Positions 34,592 to 44,381 of a DNA stretch of 64,000 bases are shown here, in pieces. The translations under genes were made by a program, and so were the position numbers. The notes below the pieces were generated by a model. The model did not search any database, was not told where the DNA came from, and worked only from the letters and a program-made list of their open reading frames with translations. The stretch is from the NCBI GenBank assembly GCA_963739335.1, contig CAVUAC010000098.1, positions 1 through 64,000 on the forward strand. The letters are read 5' to 3'. Source of the DNA: UBA9647 sp963739335. Lineage in GTDB: Bacteria; Bacteroidota; Ignavibacteria; UBA10030. The number at the start of each line of letters is the position of its first letter. The stretch's first letter is position 1.

Positions 34592-37500
34592 ATGAAGCCA
34601 ACCATTACAAAATGGTTTGCAGTTGCTTTACTTGCTCTGCTCTGCGTCGGAACCTCCGCCGTCTTTGCTCAGGGTGTAACGACTGCCGCCATTAACGGCA
34701 AGGTCACGAGCACGACCGGCGAGGCGCTTCCTGGAGCAAATATTATCGCTGTTCATAATCCAACCGGCACTACGTATGGCACCGCTTCCCGGCCTGACGG
34801 CCGCTTCAATTTGCAGGGGATGCGTCCTGGTGGCCCGTATACGATCACCGTTTCCTTCGTCGGATACAAGCAGGACAAACGGGATGACGTTTATCTCCAA
34901 CTTAGCCAGAACCTGGAAGTCAATTTCACGATGGTCGAGCAGGCTGTTGAGGTCAGTGGTGTCACGGTCGTAAGCGAGCGCAATTCAGTGATGAGCTCCG
35001 CTCGCACCGGTGCTTCGATGAGCGTCAGCCGGGAGCAGCTCGAAGCAATCCCGACAATCTCGCGCAACTTCTCCGACGCGCTCAAGATGTCTCCACTGTT
35101 CGCTGGCTACAACGCGGGAGGTCGGAACAGCAAGTTCAACGATATCAAAATTGACGGCGCGGTGTTCAACGACCTTTTTGGCCTTTCCGGCACCGGTCAA
35201 CCGGGCGGCGGAGTAGGTACATCCATCAGCCTGGATGCACTTCAGGAATTTCAGGTCGTTATCGCACCCTTTGACGTCCGTCAGGGCGGTTTTACGGGCG
35301 GCGGCATCAACGCCATCACACGGAGTGGAACCAACAAGTTCACCGGATCCGCGTACTACTACGGACAAAACCAGGATTTCAGAGGCACGAGCCCCGACAA
35401 CCTTAAATTGAAGCTGGCCAACTATACTGACTGGACGGCAGGATTCCGTGTCGGCGGACCGGTGATCGAGAACAAGCTTTTCTTCTTTGTGAACGGCGAG
35501 ATGCGGAAACGTACGGATCCAATCGCGCGGGTTTTTGGGGCAGCATCGAACGCTACGAATCAGTACGCCCTGAAGGTAGATAGCCTGAACAGGTTTATCA
35601 GCATCTTGAAGGGCAAATACGGATACGATCCGGGCTCTTACACAGATATCACAAAAGCAAATCCCCTCGGCAAGATATTTGTTCGCTTAGATTACAACCT
35701 GAGCCAGGAGCATCGCCTCTCATTGCGCAATAACTACGGCGGTGGTTCCGGTGACAGTGATCCGAGCAGTGGTGCGATTTTCCCCGCGAATGAGCTATAC
35801 AAGACCAATAACACAACCAACTCCACTGTGCTTCAATTGACCAGCGCATTCGGCAATACGATGGCGAACGAGGCGATCATCGGCTACACCACCATACGTG
35901 ACAAGCGGGACATATACGGCGCGGTGTTTCCCGAAATCTGGATCAAGAACGCCGGACTCGGCGGCGGCATCGATCTCCGGGCCGGCGCTGAGACCTATTC
36001 CAATGCGAACAAGCTCGATCAGGACGTTTTCGAGTTCACGGACAATTTCACGTACTTCATGGGCAATCACACATTCACCGTCGGAACCCAGAACTACTCT
36101 TTCAAGTTCATGAATCTGTATATCCGCAACCTTTACGGCAACTATGAGTTCACAAGCCTCGATAATTTTTATGCAGGCAAGCCATCCCGCTTCCAGTTGA
36201 GTTACTCGCTCTTGCCAGGTGTCGACCAGCCACACGCATCCTTCACCGGCCTTCAGCTTGGATTCTATGCCCAGGATGAGTGGAGAATCTTGCCGAATTT
36301 GAAAGTCAACATCGGCTTGCGACTCGATATCCCGACATTCCCCGACAAGCCTCTCTACAATCCATCCATCGATACGTTGTTTGGTGCACAGGGATTGGCG
36401 ACCAACAAGGTCCCAAGCGGCTTTCTGCTGTTCTCGCCGCGCGTCGGCTTCAACTTTGACCCGACAGGCGATAGAACATGGCAGGTTCGCGGCGGCGTAG
36501 GGATTTTTACGGGACGCATCAGTTATGTCTGGCTGTCCAATCAGTATGGCAATACGGGTATGGATCTCGCACGCTACGATGTCTCCGCGATTCCCTCGGG
36601 CTTCACATTTCAACCGGATCCTTACCAGCAGTCCGGCAGCAGGTTGTCTCTCCTCACCCCCATCACAACAACTGAAGTCGACCTGACAGATCCCAACTTC
36701 AAGATGCCGCAGGTGTTCCGCGTGAACCTCGGCGTCGATCGGGAGCTGCCGCTTGGATTCGTGGGGACCGTCGAGGGCCTCTTGACGCAAACCATCAACG
36801 ACATCATGTACCAGGACATCAGCCTCTCTGGTCCGCAAAGCTCGACCTTGACGCCGGGAGGTACGCTTGTCGGTGACGGGCGCTATGTGTACGGAACATA
36901 TAGTACAACAACCAACAAATGGACAACCAAGCGCGTCAGCCCAAAATTCACCAATGTCATCTACATGACGAACACGTCTGACGGCTATTCCTACAACATC
37001 ACCGCACAGCTGCAACGCACACAAGTGACGGATGGCTGGTACGCCAATCTCGCCTATACCTACGGAATGTCAAAAGACAGAAACAGCATTGGATCAAGCC
37101 AAGCTATTTCGCAATGGCGCTATAACCAGGTCTACAAAGATGCCAACAATCCGGATCTTGCCTACTCAACGTATGACCTCCGCCACCACTTGATCGGAAT
37201 CGTGTCGTACAGGTTCGAAGCGGTGCCGCTCTTCGGTACGACGCTCTCGTTGGTTTATGAAGGAAGGTCAGGAGCACCGATCACCTTCTACATCAACGGC
37301 GATCTCAATGGCGACGGCCAGACATCAAACGACCTCGCATATATACCGAAGGATGCCAATGACGTGATCCTGGTTTCCAGCACCGGTGCTGTCCTTGCAA
37401 AGACAGATGTCGCGTACACGAACCTCGATACGTACATAAAGAATGACGACTATCTCAGCTCTCACCGCGGTCAAGTGGCCGAACGGAATGGCGGGCGAAT

Positions 37501-37798
37501 CCCGTGGAGCCACAGCCTCGACTTCAGCCTGGCTCAGGAAATCCCTACACTGCCGGGACACAAATTCGAAATCAGGGTCGATGTTCTTAATATCTTGAAT
37601 CTCCTCAATCATGATTGGGGCTACATCCCGTACCTGGCCAACTACCAGGACGATCTCCTCACATTCCACAGTCTCGATCCTGTGACAGGGCAGCCACGAT
37701 TCCGCTGGACAAAGCCAAGTGCAACTGCTCACCCGTGGGTCAACGATAATCTCTCTTCCCGCTGGGGAGCACAGATCGGCCTCCGGTATAGCTTCTAG
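34592..37798 (+). CDS. Large TonB-dependent outer-membrane receptor with carboxypeptidase-regulatory domain
   Basis: The start ATG 34592 has AGGAGG at 34581-34586 and opens a signal peptide ending VFAQG. The 1068-residue protein begins with a carboxypeptidase-D-regulatory-like domain (residues about 28-120: VTTAAINGKVTSTTGEALPG, GRFNLQGMRPGGPYTITVSF). A plug domain follows (about 125-290, with NAGGRNSKFNDIKIDGAVFND and QGGFTGGGINAITRSGTNKF), then a 22-strand-type beta barrel ending in an aromatic-rich SRWGAQIGLRYSF with the terminal Phe that the BAM machinery recognises. This class takes up large substrates with TonB energy. No SusD partner is adjacent, so it is an orphan receptor. A strong terminator follows. 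Confidence 0.92.
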   Translation: MKPTITKWFAVALLALLCVGTSAVFAQGVTTAAINGKVTSTTGEALPGANIIAVHNPTGTTYGTASRPDGRFNLQGMRPGGPYTITVSFVGYKQDKRDDVYLQLSQNLEVNFTMVEQAVEVSGVTVVSERNSVMSSARTGASMSVSREQLEAIPTISRNFSDALKMSPLFAGYNAGGRNSKFNDIKIDGAVFNDLFGLSGTGQPGGGVGTSISLDALQEFQVVIAPFDVRQGGFTGGGINAITRSGTNKFTGSAYYYGQNQDFRGTSPDNLKLKLANYTDWTAGFRVGGPVIENKLFFFVNGEMRKRTDPIARVFGAASNATNQYALKVDSLNRFISILKGKYGYDPGSYTDITKANPLGKIFVRLDYNLSQEHRLSLRNNYGGGSGDSDPSSGAIFPANELYKTNNTTNSTVLQLTSAFGNTMANEAIIGYTTIRDKRDIYGAVFPEIWIKNAGLGGGIDLRAGAETYSNANKLDQDVFEFTDNFTYFMGNHTFTVGTQNYSFKFMNLYIRNLYGNYEFTSLDNFYAGKPSRFQLSYSLLPGVDQPHASFTGLQLGFYAQDEWRILPNLKVNIGLRLDIPTFPDKPLYNPSIDTLFGAQGLATNKVPSGFLLFSPRVGFNFDPTGDRTWQVRGGVGIFTGRISYVWLSNQYGNTGMDLARYDVSAIPSGFTFQPDPYQQSGSRLSLLTPITTTEVDLTDPNFKMPQVFRVNLGVDRELPLGFVGTVEGLLTQTINDIMYQDISLSGPQSSTLTPGGTLVGDGRYVYGTYSTTTNKWTTKRVSPKFTNVIYMTNTSDGYSYNITAQLQRTQVTDGWYANLAYTYGMSKDRNSIGSSQAISQWRYNQVYKDANNPDLAYSTYDLRHHLIGIVSYRFEAVPLFGTTLSLVYEGRSGAPITFYINGDLNGDGQTSNDLAYIPKDANDVILVSSTGAVLAKTDVAYTNLDTYIKNDDYLSSHRGQVAERNGGRIPWSHSLDFSLAQEIPTLPGHKFEIRVDVLNILNLLNHDWGYIPYLANYQDDLLTFHSLDPVTGQPRFRWTKPSATAHPWVNDNLSSRWGAQIGLRYSF

Positions 37799-37822
37799 CA
37801 CTGCAATTGCTGTAGAGCCAAA

Positions 37823-37856
37823 AGTCCTGCTGAGATCCTCAGCAGGACTTTTTTTT
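37823..37856 (+). terminator. Strong Rho-independent terminator after the receptor
   Basis: AGTCCTGCTGAG pairs perfectly with CTCAGCAGGACT across a 4-base loop and is followed by TTTTTTTT. It is 25 bases after the stop at 37798. Confidence 0.9.
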
Positions 37857-37983
37857 GTCGTGGGTCCAAGAGTTTGTTGAAAAAGATGACCGCAAAGAAC
37901 ACAGAAGAGTTCGATCAGAATTCAGTCCTCCTTTGTGACCTTCAGGGTCTTTGTGGTAAGAAGAAATCAGCTGTTACACCCTG

Positions 37984-39108
37984 CTACGTCTTTTGCAGGA
38001 CTTCGCGCCGCACGCTCAGGTCTTCCACACGATTCACATCTACCTCGACGCCAATCCCAGGCTGATCAAAAGGAACTCTCATTCTCCCATCATTACTCAT
38101 CGTCCATTCGGGAATTACGACATCCTGATGCCAATACCGCTCGCTGGGAGATATGTCACCAGGGAAAATGAAATTCGGAAGCGACGCAAGTGCCACGTTG
38201 TATGCTCGGCCGACTCCGCTCTCGAGCATCCCCCCGCACCAGACAGGAATCCCATTCTCCGCGCACAGATTATGGATGGCGATCGAGGGGGCAAATCCCC
38301 CTACCCTTCCGGGCTTGATGTTCACGATTCGCCCGCTCCCCAGATCGATCATGTCCTGTGCCCGTTCCACGCTTGTGATAGACTCATCGAGACAGAGTGG
38401 GGTTCTGAGCATCTTCTGCAGCCGGGCGTGCCTCAACAGATCATCGCACGCCAGAGGCTGCTCGATCATGAGGAGGTTGAACTCGTCAAGCTTCTGCAGC
38501 GTTTCGAAGTCGGCTACGCCGTAGGCGTTGTTCGCGTCAACCATCAGGTGAGTCGCGGTGGGAACGGAATCCCGAACATACCGGATGAACTCAACATCCT
38601 TTCCCGGTTCGATCTTCATCTTGATCTTCCGGTACCCTCGGTCCAGACTCTTCTTCACCTTCTCCGCCAGCATCTGAGGATTCTGTTGAATCCCAATGGA
38701 AATTCCCACCTCAATCTCGGTGCGTACACCGCCCAGCAGCTTTGCCAGCGACACCCCGGCGGTCCGAGCAGCGACTGCCCAAAACCCCATCTCGACGGCA
38801 GCTTTGGCCATGGTATGCCCGCGAAAATCTGCCTCCAGGATTGGAAACACATCTTCCGGTCGCTTTATGTCCTTGCCAAGAATCCTTGGAGCAACCCATT
38901 CACGAATTGCTAACCACGCAGTGTCGATCGTTTCATAGGAATAGTTCGGTTCCTCCCCAGCGACACACTCGCTCCATTCGCTCGCTCCGTCGGCGCTTGT
39001 CATCTCGAGAAGACAAATCCTGCGGGTTTGCGTAATACCGGAGGAGATGCGAAACGGCTCCTTCAACGGAAGCCGGATTTCCCGAAGTACTATTTTCTCA
39101 ATTCGCAC
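37984..39108 (-). CDS. Enolase-superfamily o-succinylbenzoate synthase / N-succinylamino acid racemase
   Basis: The 374-residue protein has the MLE-subgroup layout: a capping domain (1-125, RISSGITQTRR in the 20s loop) and a TIM barrel with KIKMKIEPG (the catalytic Lys pair), LMVDANNAYG, LMIEQPL and LCLDESI (three metal ligands Asp, Glu, Asp), and IVNIKPGRVGG (the second catalytic Lys), then WCGGMLESGVGRAYN. This is the MenC2/NSAR type. OSBS makes o-succinylbenzoate in menaquinone synthesis; NSAR racemises N-succinyl amino acids. No other men gene is here, while a GNAT acetyl/succinyltransferase-like gene lies 7 bases upstream, which favours the NSAR role or a dual one. Confidence 0.85.
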   Translation of the reverse strand: MRIEKIVLREIRLPLKEPFRISSGITQTRRICLLEMTSADGASEWSECVAGEEPNYSYETIDTAWLAIREWVAPRILGKDIKRPEDVFPILEADFRGHTMAKAAVEMGFWAVAARTAGVSLAKLLGGVRTEIEVGISIGIQQNPQMLAEKVKKSLDRGYRKIKMKIEPGKDVEFIRYVRDSVPTATHLMVDANNAYGVADFETLQKLDEFNLLMIEQPLACDDLLRHARLQKMLRTPLCLDESITSVERAQDMIDLGSGRIVNIKPGRVGGFAPSIAIHNLCAENGIPVWCGGMLESGVGRAYNVALASLPNFIFPGDISPSERYWHQDVVIPEWTMSNDGRMRVPFDQPGIGVEVDVNRVEDLSVRREVLQKT

Positions 39109-39115
39109 GAGCGGA

Positions 39116-39967
39116 TCATCCTTTGGTCTGAAGACAGTAGAAACATCTGCCCCACCTCTGATCGCGATAGAAGCCTTTGACTTCGTAGCCGCTCTTCAGC
39201 AGAGACTGAAACGCCTCCCGTGTCAACGACCTCCACAGCATCGCTTTTTCCGGTGACGCCTCCCTCACTGCGTGGATGTCCGGCGGAATCTCAACCCGCG
39301 CGAACGGTTCCACGATCAAGGGAATTTTCCTCGGTGCTGAGCCTTCCAGTGCTTCGTTGGTTCGCCCGACGATGATGGGGGACGACAAAAAGGCTTGAGC
39401 GTTGAACGCGGGCTTTCCACTCAACACACCTTCCACCCGCTCGCTGGCGATACGCCACAGGACGATGAACCGATCCGTCCCGAGGCCGCGGAAGAGCTCA
39501 CTATCTCCCCCCGGGCCGTACATGTTGGGTACGTAGTCGCTTGCTTCTACACCGAGCGAAGTGAAATTGATGTGTGCATTCCTCGCTACCAGCGGGTCGT
39601 AGGTCCAGAACACATCTTTGACGCCGAGGGAAAGGAGCATGCCCCGTTGGTAGAGTTTGAGCTTCCTACCGATCCCGGAGTCGCGCACATCTTTTCTGAC
39701 TGCAAGCATGTGCGACCAGTGGATGGGATTTCCATCCTTGAATCCTGTGAATCCAAAAATGAACCCGAGCAACGCTCCTTTGGAATCGAACGCGCCGGCT
39801 GCAATGCCGCCGATCTTCTGAACGATCTGCGCGAGCGAAGCCGTTACGACCTCGGCGAGGTCTTTTCCCCAGGTATCTCGCTGAAGCGCCTCGAAGGCAA
39901 GAAAATCCCTGAGGCTCTCCAATGGACGGATGATGATGTTGTCAGTTGAAGTCGGCACGCTATTCAT
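39116..39967 (-). CDS. GNAT-superfamily N-acyltransferase (COG3375 type)
   Basis: The 283-residue protein begins with a GNAT-like fold (residues about 12-170): IIIRPLESLRDFLAFEALQR, GAFDSKGALLGFIFGFTG, SHMLAVRKDVRDSGIGRKLK (the acyl-CoA-binding V-x-x-x-x-R-x-x-G-I-G-x-x-L loop), MLLSLGVKDVFWTYDPLVARNAHINF and LGVEASDYVPNMYG. The C-terminal third (IIVGRTNEALEG...FYRDQ) is a separate region. Members of COG3375 are found beside OSBS/NSAR enzymes. It is the first gene of a two-gene unit with that enzyme, 7 bases apart, which points to a route that succinylates and racemises amino acids. Confidence 0.85.
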   Translation of the reverse strand: MNSVPTSTDNIIIRPLESLRDFLAFEALQRDTWGKDLAEVVTASLAQIVQKIGGIAAGAFDSKGALLGFIFGFTGFKDGNPIHWSHMLAVRKDVRDSGIGRKLKLYQRGMLLSLGVKDVFWTYDPLVARNAHINFTSLGVEASDYVPNMYGPGGDSELFRGLGTDRFIVLWRIASERVEGVLSGKPAFNAQAFLSSPIIVGRTNEALEGSAPRKIPLIVEPFARVEIPPDIHAVREASPEKAMLWRSLTREAFQSLLKSGYEVKGFYRDQRWGRCFYCLQTKG

Positions 39968-40206
39968 ACTTTCGAAAATCCGACAACGGGAATGATGAGT
40001 ACCATATCCAATTTGTACTAGTTAAACGAGAAATTCAACACCGGGACCAGCTCCTCCCACTACCCGTCATTCCGCCCATGGACTCCAGCGAGAGTTGCAG
40101 CGACGTTCCGCTGCAAGTGCGTGTCGTATTCAACACTTGCAAAGGTCGTGAACATTCGTTATCCTCATTCTGCTACCCTCCAATAAAGAAGAGCCAAACC
40201 GCACCG

Positions 40207-41190
40207 ATGTCGAAATTTCCAGCGATCTCCGCAGTGATTGGTCTGGCCATGCTCTTCTTATCAAGCTGTAATCAGCCGTTCGACCCGCGAGCACCTCTCC
40301 AGCAGCAGCTTGTTGTTTTCTCTGTCCTTTCGACTGATCGCAATGTTCAGTTTGTGCGTGTTGAGCATGATTACATGCCGTCAGATTTTGATCCCCTTTC
40401 CTATTCTTCTGATAATTCGGTAACAAACGCAGTCGTCACCATCAAGGACGGAAATCTGACCTACAGACTTCGTGACACGTCATATGCCCGACCCGATACC
40501 AGCAGGTACAAGTCCCCGTTCCACGCATATGTTCTGTGTCCCTTCACACCTCAATACGGCAGAACGTATCAGATCACGGCCTCGTCCCCCGACCTTGGGA
40601 CAACGGTCGCCTCCGCTGTTATTCCGGCGAAGCCATTCCCATCGATGGCCCTCTTCACTTCGGCAATCCTCGACAGACCAGAGACACACACACCGGACGA
40701 TCTGATCTCGTTCTACGTCGTCCTCTCAACCGCCGCCAAAGGGTATTACGCAAGGTTGTTTGTCGACTATGATGTGCTGATGGGCTCCGAATGGGTCGAA
40801 GGACGTGTCGAAGTTCCACTCTCGTTCCTTGCAGAGGGCATACAGGATCTGACACGGGCAATTTACCCTCAGTTGACACGGGCCTCTTCGACTCGACTCA
40901 CGACCGTCTTCAAGAACGCTCTCTACCGTGCGGCCCTCAATGAGGTGGCCAACATTCGATACAAGTCTCACAGATTGATCTTCAATCGAGTTGTCCTAAC
41001 GTTCCTTCAAGTGGACCAAAATCTTTTCAATTACTACTACATCGTTCATGCATATCGGGATGCGGCATCCATGCGACTCGATGAGCCGATGTATTCAAAC
41101 ATCGCCAGCGGTACCGGCCTGTTCGGTGTGTACACGCTGGACTCGCTTGTGCACCTCCTGCCGGAGGACTTTAGCTACAATAACAGATGA
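40207..41190 (+). CDS. DUF4249-like outer-membrane lipoprotein, paralogue 1
   Basis: The start ATG at 40207 opens a lipoprotein signal with lipobox LSSC. The frame is open further upstream, but without signal character. The mature protein (about 310 residues) carries the shared pattern of this cluster: CNQPFDPRAPLQQQLVVFSV, LSTDRNVQFVRVEHDYMP, YGRTYQITASSPDLG, ARLFVDYDVLMGSEWVEGRVEVP, FLQVDQNLFNYYYIVHAYRD, YTLDSLVHLLPEDF. This is the DUF4249 type of beta-sandwich lipoprotein encoded beside TonB-dependent receptors in Bacteroidota and thought to cover the receptor. It is the first of four tandem paralogues, ending with the receptor at 44.4 kb. Confidence 0.8.
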   Translation: MSKFPAISAVIGLAMLFLSSCNQPFDPRAPLQQQLVVFSVLSTDRNVQFVRVEHDYMPSDFDPLSYSSDNSVTNAVVTIKDGNLTYRLRDTSYARPDTSRYKSPFHAYVLCPFTPQYGRTYQITASSPDLGTTVASAVIPAKPFPSMALFTSAILDRPETHTPDDLISFYVVLSTAAKGYYARLFVDYDVLMGSEWVEGRVEVPLSFLAEGIQDLTRAIYPQLTRASSTRLTTVFKNALYRAALNEVANIRYKSHRLIFNRVVLTFLQVDQNLFNYYYIVHAYRDAASMRLDEPMYSNIASGTGLFGVYTLDSLVHLLPEDFSYNNR

Positions 41191-41248
41191 GGGAAACACC
41201 GCGACTGGCTTGCTTCTTTGCGTGATTCAGCCTAAACTGCACCGTACG

Positions 41249-42262
41249 ATGAAAAGAGCATTTTCGTTACCGGAGGGTTCATCTGTGTCTTCGCGCTTTT
41301 CGGCACGCATCATTGTGCTGGCGATATTCCTTTTGCCGGCCTGCAACGAGCAATTCGACCCGAGGGCACCGCTCGATCAAGAGATGATAGTCTATTCGGT
41401 CCTCTCGACAGATCGTAACGTCCAGATTGTTCGTGTCCAGAGCAGTTACATGCCTCCCGATTTCAATGCCTTGTCCTACACCTCGGACAACTCTATCACC
41501 GATGCGATCGTGTCGATCAAAGAGTCGAACGAGACCTACAGGCTGCGCGATACACTTCTTGCGAGAGATGACTCCAGCCGTTACAAATTCTCAATGGCAG
41601 CATACTACTTGAGCTCGTTCACGCCTCAGCGCGGCAAATCATATCAGGTCATCGTGCAATCCCCCTCATTCGGTCAGGTATCATCGAGCGTCATTGTCCC
41701 CGACCGGCCCCAGATCTCCTTATCGGCGACGATGACGCAGATCCTCGATCGCCCTGACAGGTCGCCGCAGGATGCAAGGATTATTTTCATCGTCCAGCTT
41801 TCGAAGAATGCCAAAGGCTACGTCGGACGGCTTCTACTCTATTATGATGTTCTGAAGGGATCTGAGTGGGTTGAGGAACGCGTTGAGATACCAGTCACAT
41901 CGGCAGATTCGTCCAATTACAGTCTCGATTATCCTCAATACCCTAGGCTGGCGATCGCTCCCGGGACATCTCAGGTTGGGTTGATCTACAAAAACGGCTA
42001 TTACAGAGGCATCCTCAACATTCTGAACTCCCAATACAAGTCGACCCGTATGATCTTCAAGTGGGCAACGCTGGTGTTGCTGCAAACGGATCAGAACCTC
42101 TTCAACTACTACAGTGCCACCCACGGCAACCAAGATCCGTTCTCGATCCGCCTGGACGAACCGATGTTATCGACTGTCAGTGGAGGGCTTGGGATGGTCG
42201 GCGCGTATACCGTCGATTCGCTCGTCGACATCCTGCCTGAAAACTTCTGGGGCAACCGATGA
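41249..42262 (+). CDS. DUF4249-like outer-membrane lipoprotein, paralogue 2
   Basis: The start ATG at 41249 gives a signal with lipobox FLLPAC; the open frame before it reads through the end of paralogue 1. It keeps the family landmarks (CNEQFDPRAPLDQEMIVYSV, LSTDRNVQIVRVQ, YYDVLKGSEWVEERVEIP, YTVDSLVDILPENFW). It is the most divergent of the four in the middle region: residues around 210-250 (SSNYSLDYPQYPRLAI) replace the shared YFDI-x-D-(L/F)-x-Y segment of paralogues 3 and 4. It overlaps paralogue 3 by 4 bases (ATGA). Shared receptor partnership is inferred from position. Confidence 0.78.
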   Translation: MKRAFSLPEGSSVSSRFSARIIVLAIFLLPACNEQFDPRAPLDQEMIVYSVLSTDRNVQIVRVQSSYMPPDFNALSYTSDNSITDAIVSIKESNETYRLRDTLLARDDSSRYKFSMAAYYLSSFTPQRGKSYQVIVQSPSFGQVSSSVIVPDRPQISLSATMTQILDRPDRSPQDARIIFIVQLSKNAKGYVGRLLLYYDVLKGSEWVEERVEIPVTSADSSNYSLDYPQYPRLAIAPGTSQVGLIYKNGYYRGILNILNSQYKSTRMIFKWATLVLLQTDQNLFNYYSATHGNQDPFSIRLDEPMLSTVSGGLGMVGAYTVDSLVDILPENFWGNR

Positions 42263-43245
42263 GGCGACCTGGACTCTTCACGATCGCGGCTTTCTCGGCG
42301 GCGGCTTCGCTTCTGGCGTGCAACCAACCCTTCGATCCAAGGGGACCGCTGCAAAGGCAGTTGGTGGTCTTTTCGATCCTCTCGACAGACCGTGACGTGC
42401 AATTCGTACGAGTCGAGCAGAGCTACATACCCCCAGGCTTCGATGCTCTTTCCTATAGTGCCGACAACTCGATTACCGATGCACTTGTAACGGTGAGTGT
42501 CGCAGGCACGACATACCCTCTCAGAGATACAACGCTGCCGAGATCAGACACGAGCCGCTTCAAATTTCCCATGCAGGGCTACGTTCTGAGCCCCTTCCGG
42601 GCGGCGTACGGCGGGTCTTACCAGATCAGAGTCCAATCGCCGCAGCTTCCGCTGGCAACCGCATCCATCTTCGTGCCGATGAAGCCAGTTCTCGCAATTG
42701 ATTTATCCTCCACCGCGGTGGTGGACGATCCGGAGGGACACAAAGAAGAGGCAGACATACTTTTTCCCATCGTTCTCGGTTACGGGACAAAAGGATACAT
42801 TGGCCGGTTTTATGTTGACTACGTTGTGCTGGAAGGGAATGAATGGGTCGAGGAGCGTGTGGAAGTGCCTCTTGAATATCGGTATTTCGACATACGCGAT
42901 CTGAACTATGCATTATATGGGGCATTAACACCTTGTCTGTTTTCCAATCGAATCGTCGGCGCGTACAAGAACCAACTATATCGCGATGTACTGAAGGCGG
43001 CTGCCTACAAGAAATATCTTAACTCGAAGATAATCTTCAATCGAGTAGTCTATCAGGTTCTGCAAGTCGACCAGAACCTCTACGATTACTACCAGGTGGC
43101 TCATGCGTCGAACGATCCCCATTCCATGCGACTGGATGAGCCGATGTACTCGAATCTGGCTGGTGGTGGTGGTTTTGTTGGCGCATACACACTGGATTCG
43201 CTTGTACATCTCTTGCCCGAGAATTTTGCTTTCAACACACAGTGA
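42259..43245 (+). CDS. DUF4249-like outer-membrane lipoprotein, paralogue 3
   Basis: The ATG at 42259 overlaps the previous stop (ATGA), so it is translationally coupled. The signal ends in lipobox SLLAC. The 328-residue protein has the same landmarks as its neighbours (CNQPFDPRGPLQRQLVVFSI, LSTDRDVQFVRVEQSYIP, YVLSPFRAAYGGSYQIRVQS, FYVDYVVLEGNEWVEERVEVP, YFDIRDLNYALYGALTP, YTLDSLVHLLPENF). Together with paralogue 4 it shares the YFDI segment, so these two are the closest pair. It has no catalytic motif; the likely role is ligand capture or receptor gating. Confidence 0.8.
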   Translation: MRRPGLFTIAAFSAAASLLACNQPFDPRGPLQRQLVVFSILSTDRDVQFVRVEQSYIPPGFDALSYSADNSITDALVTVSVAGTTYPLRDTTLPRSDTSRFKFPMQGYVLSPFRAAYGGSYQIRVQSPQLPLATASIFVPMKPVLAIDLSSTAVVDDPEGHKEEADILFPIVLGYGTKGYIGRFYVDYVVLEGNEWVEERVEVPLEYRYFDIRDLNYALYGALTPCLFSNRIVGAYKNQLYRDVLKAAAYKKYLNSKIIFNRVVYQVLQVDQNLYDYYQVAHASNDPHSMRLDEPMYSNLAGGGGFVGAYTLDSLVHLLPENFAFNTQ

Positions 43246-43295
43246 TTTGATGCAGGACTAAGAAATGCTATATTCGAAGCAGAAGGAGCCGACCA

Positions 43296-44279
43296 ATGCG
43301 GGCAAAGATCTGGCTCATATTGCTTGCGGCGCTGAGCCTGGTTTCTGTCGTCTGCAATCAACCGTTCGAGCCCAGACCGCCGCTTCGAGATCAATTGGTA
43401 GTCTTCTCGATTCTCTCCACAGACCGTGACGCGCAGTTCGTGCGCGTAGAGCGTAATTATATGCCACCGGATTTCGATGCTCAAAGCTATACTTCAAACA
43501 ACTCGGTAGCAAACGCAGTCGTCTCTCTCAAGGATGGAAACTCGACATACGATCTCCATGACACGACATTCGCCCGTGCAGATACTAGCAGATTCAAATT
43601 CCCGTTGCGCGCTTATGTTCTGAGTCCATTTGTCCCCCAATACGGCAAAACGTACGAAATCTCGGCTCTATCGCCGGAGCTTGGTAGGGCAGTCGGTAAG
43701 GTCATCGTGCCAGGCAAGCCCATCCTGGGGATGGGATTATCCGCAAGGGATGTCCTGGAAAATCCGGGTAGCCACCAGAACGATGAAGCCATCCCATTTG
43801 AAGCGTTGCTTTCTGACGTCACCAAAGGGTATATTGGCCGGCTCTTTGTTGACTACAGCGTATTGATGGGGAATGGCTGGGTCGACGGCCGTATTGAAGT
43901 ACCCATTGCATACAAATACTTCGACATACACGATTTCAAATACGTGATAAACGCGCAACTTACCCGTCGTCCCACTACTCATCAAACAAATGTAGCATAC
44001 ACGAATCAGATGTACAACGCCGCTTTAATCGAAGTCGCCTACAACAGGTACCCTGCCTCCAAGCTGGTTTTCAACCGGATAGTTTATCAATTCCTGCAGG
44101 CGGAGCAAAACCTCTACGATTACTATCAGGTGGCGCATTCATTCAATGACCCGTACTCCACGCGTTTGGACGAACCGATCTATTCCAACATTGACGGAGG
44201 CGTGGGAGTTGTCGGTGCGTACACGCTGGATTCGCTTGTTTATCCTCTTCCCCCGTATTTCGTCTACAATAGAAAATGA
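43296..44279 (+). CDS. DUF4249-like outer-membrane lipoprotein, paralogue 4
   Basis: The ATG at 43296 has an AGAAGGAG-like site upstream (near 43281-43288) and opens a signal with lipobox SVVC. The 327-residue protein repeats the family pattern (CNQPFEPRPPLRDQLVVFSI, LSTDRDAQFVRVERNYMPP, YVLSPFVPQYGKTYEISALS, LFVDYSVLMGNGWVDGRIEVP, YFDIHDFKYVINAQLT, YTLDSLVYPLPPYF). It is followed, about 100 bases later, by the TonB-dependent receptor that probably uses all four lipoproteins. A 50-base gap after paralogue 3 may hold its own weak promoter. Confidence 0.8.
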   Translation: MRAKIWLILLAALSLVSVVCNQPFEPRPPLRDQLVVFSILSTDRDAQFVRVERNYMPPDFDAQSYTSNNSVANAVVSLKDGNSTYDLHDTTFARADTSRFKFPLRAYVLSPFVPQYGKTYEISALSPELGRAVGKVIVPGKPILGMGLSARDVLENPGSHQNDEAIPFEALLSDVTKGYIGRLFVDYSVLMGNGWVDGRIEVPIAYKYFDIHDFKYVINAQLTRRPTTHQTNVAYTNQMYNAALIEVAYNRYPASKLVFNRIVYQFLQAEQNLYDYYQVAHSFNDPYSTRLDEPIYSNIDGGVGVVGAYTLDSLVYPLPPYFVYNRK

Positions 44280-44381
44280 AACAGATTATGAATTCGCAGA
44301 TTTCTCAGTCGTTTGCGCTGATCAAATGCTTGTCCTGCCAAGGACTTCGTGCTCGTTCGTGAATTTTCGGGGAACACAGCC

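Noticed and set aside
35795..37024. Long open frame (409 codons) on the minus strand
   Set aside because: It is wholly antisense to the well-supported TonB-dependent receptor gene, is rich in Arg, Val, Asp and Glu, and has no domain pattern.
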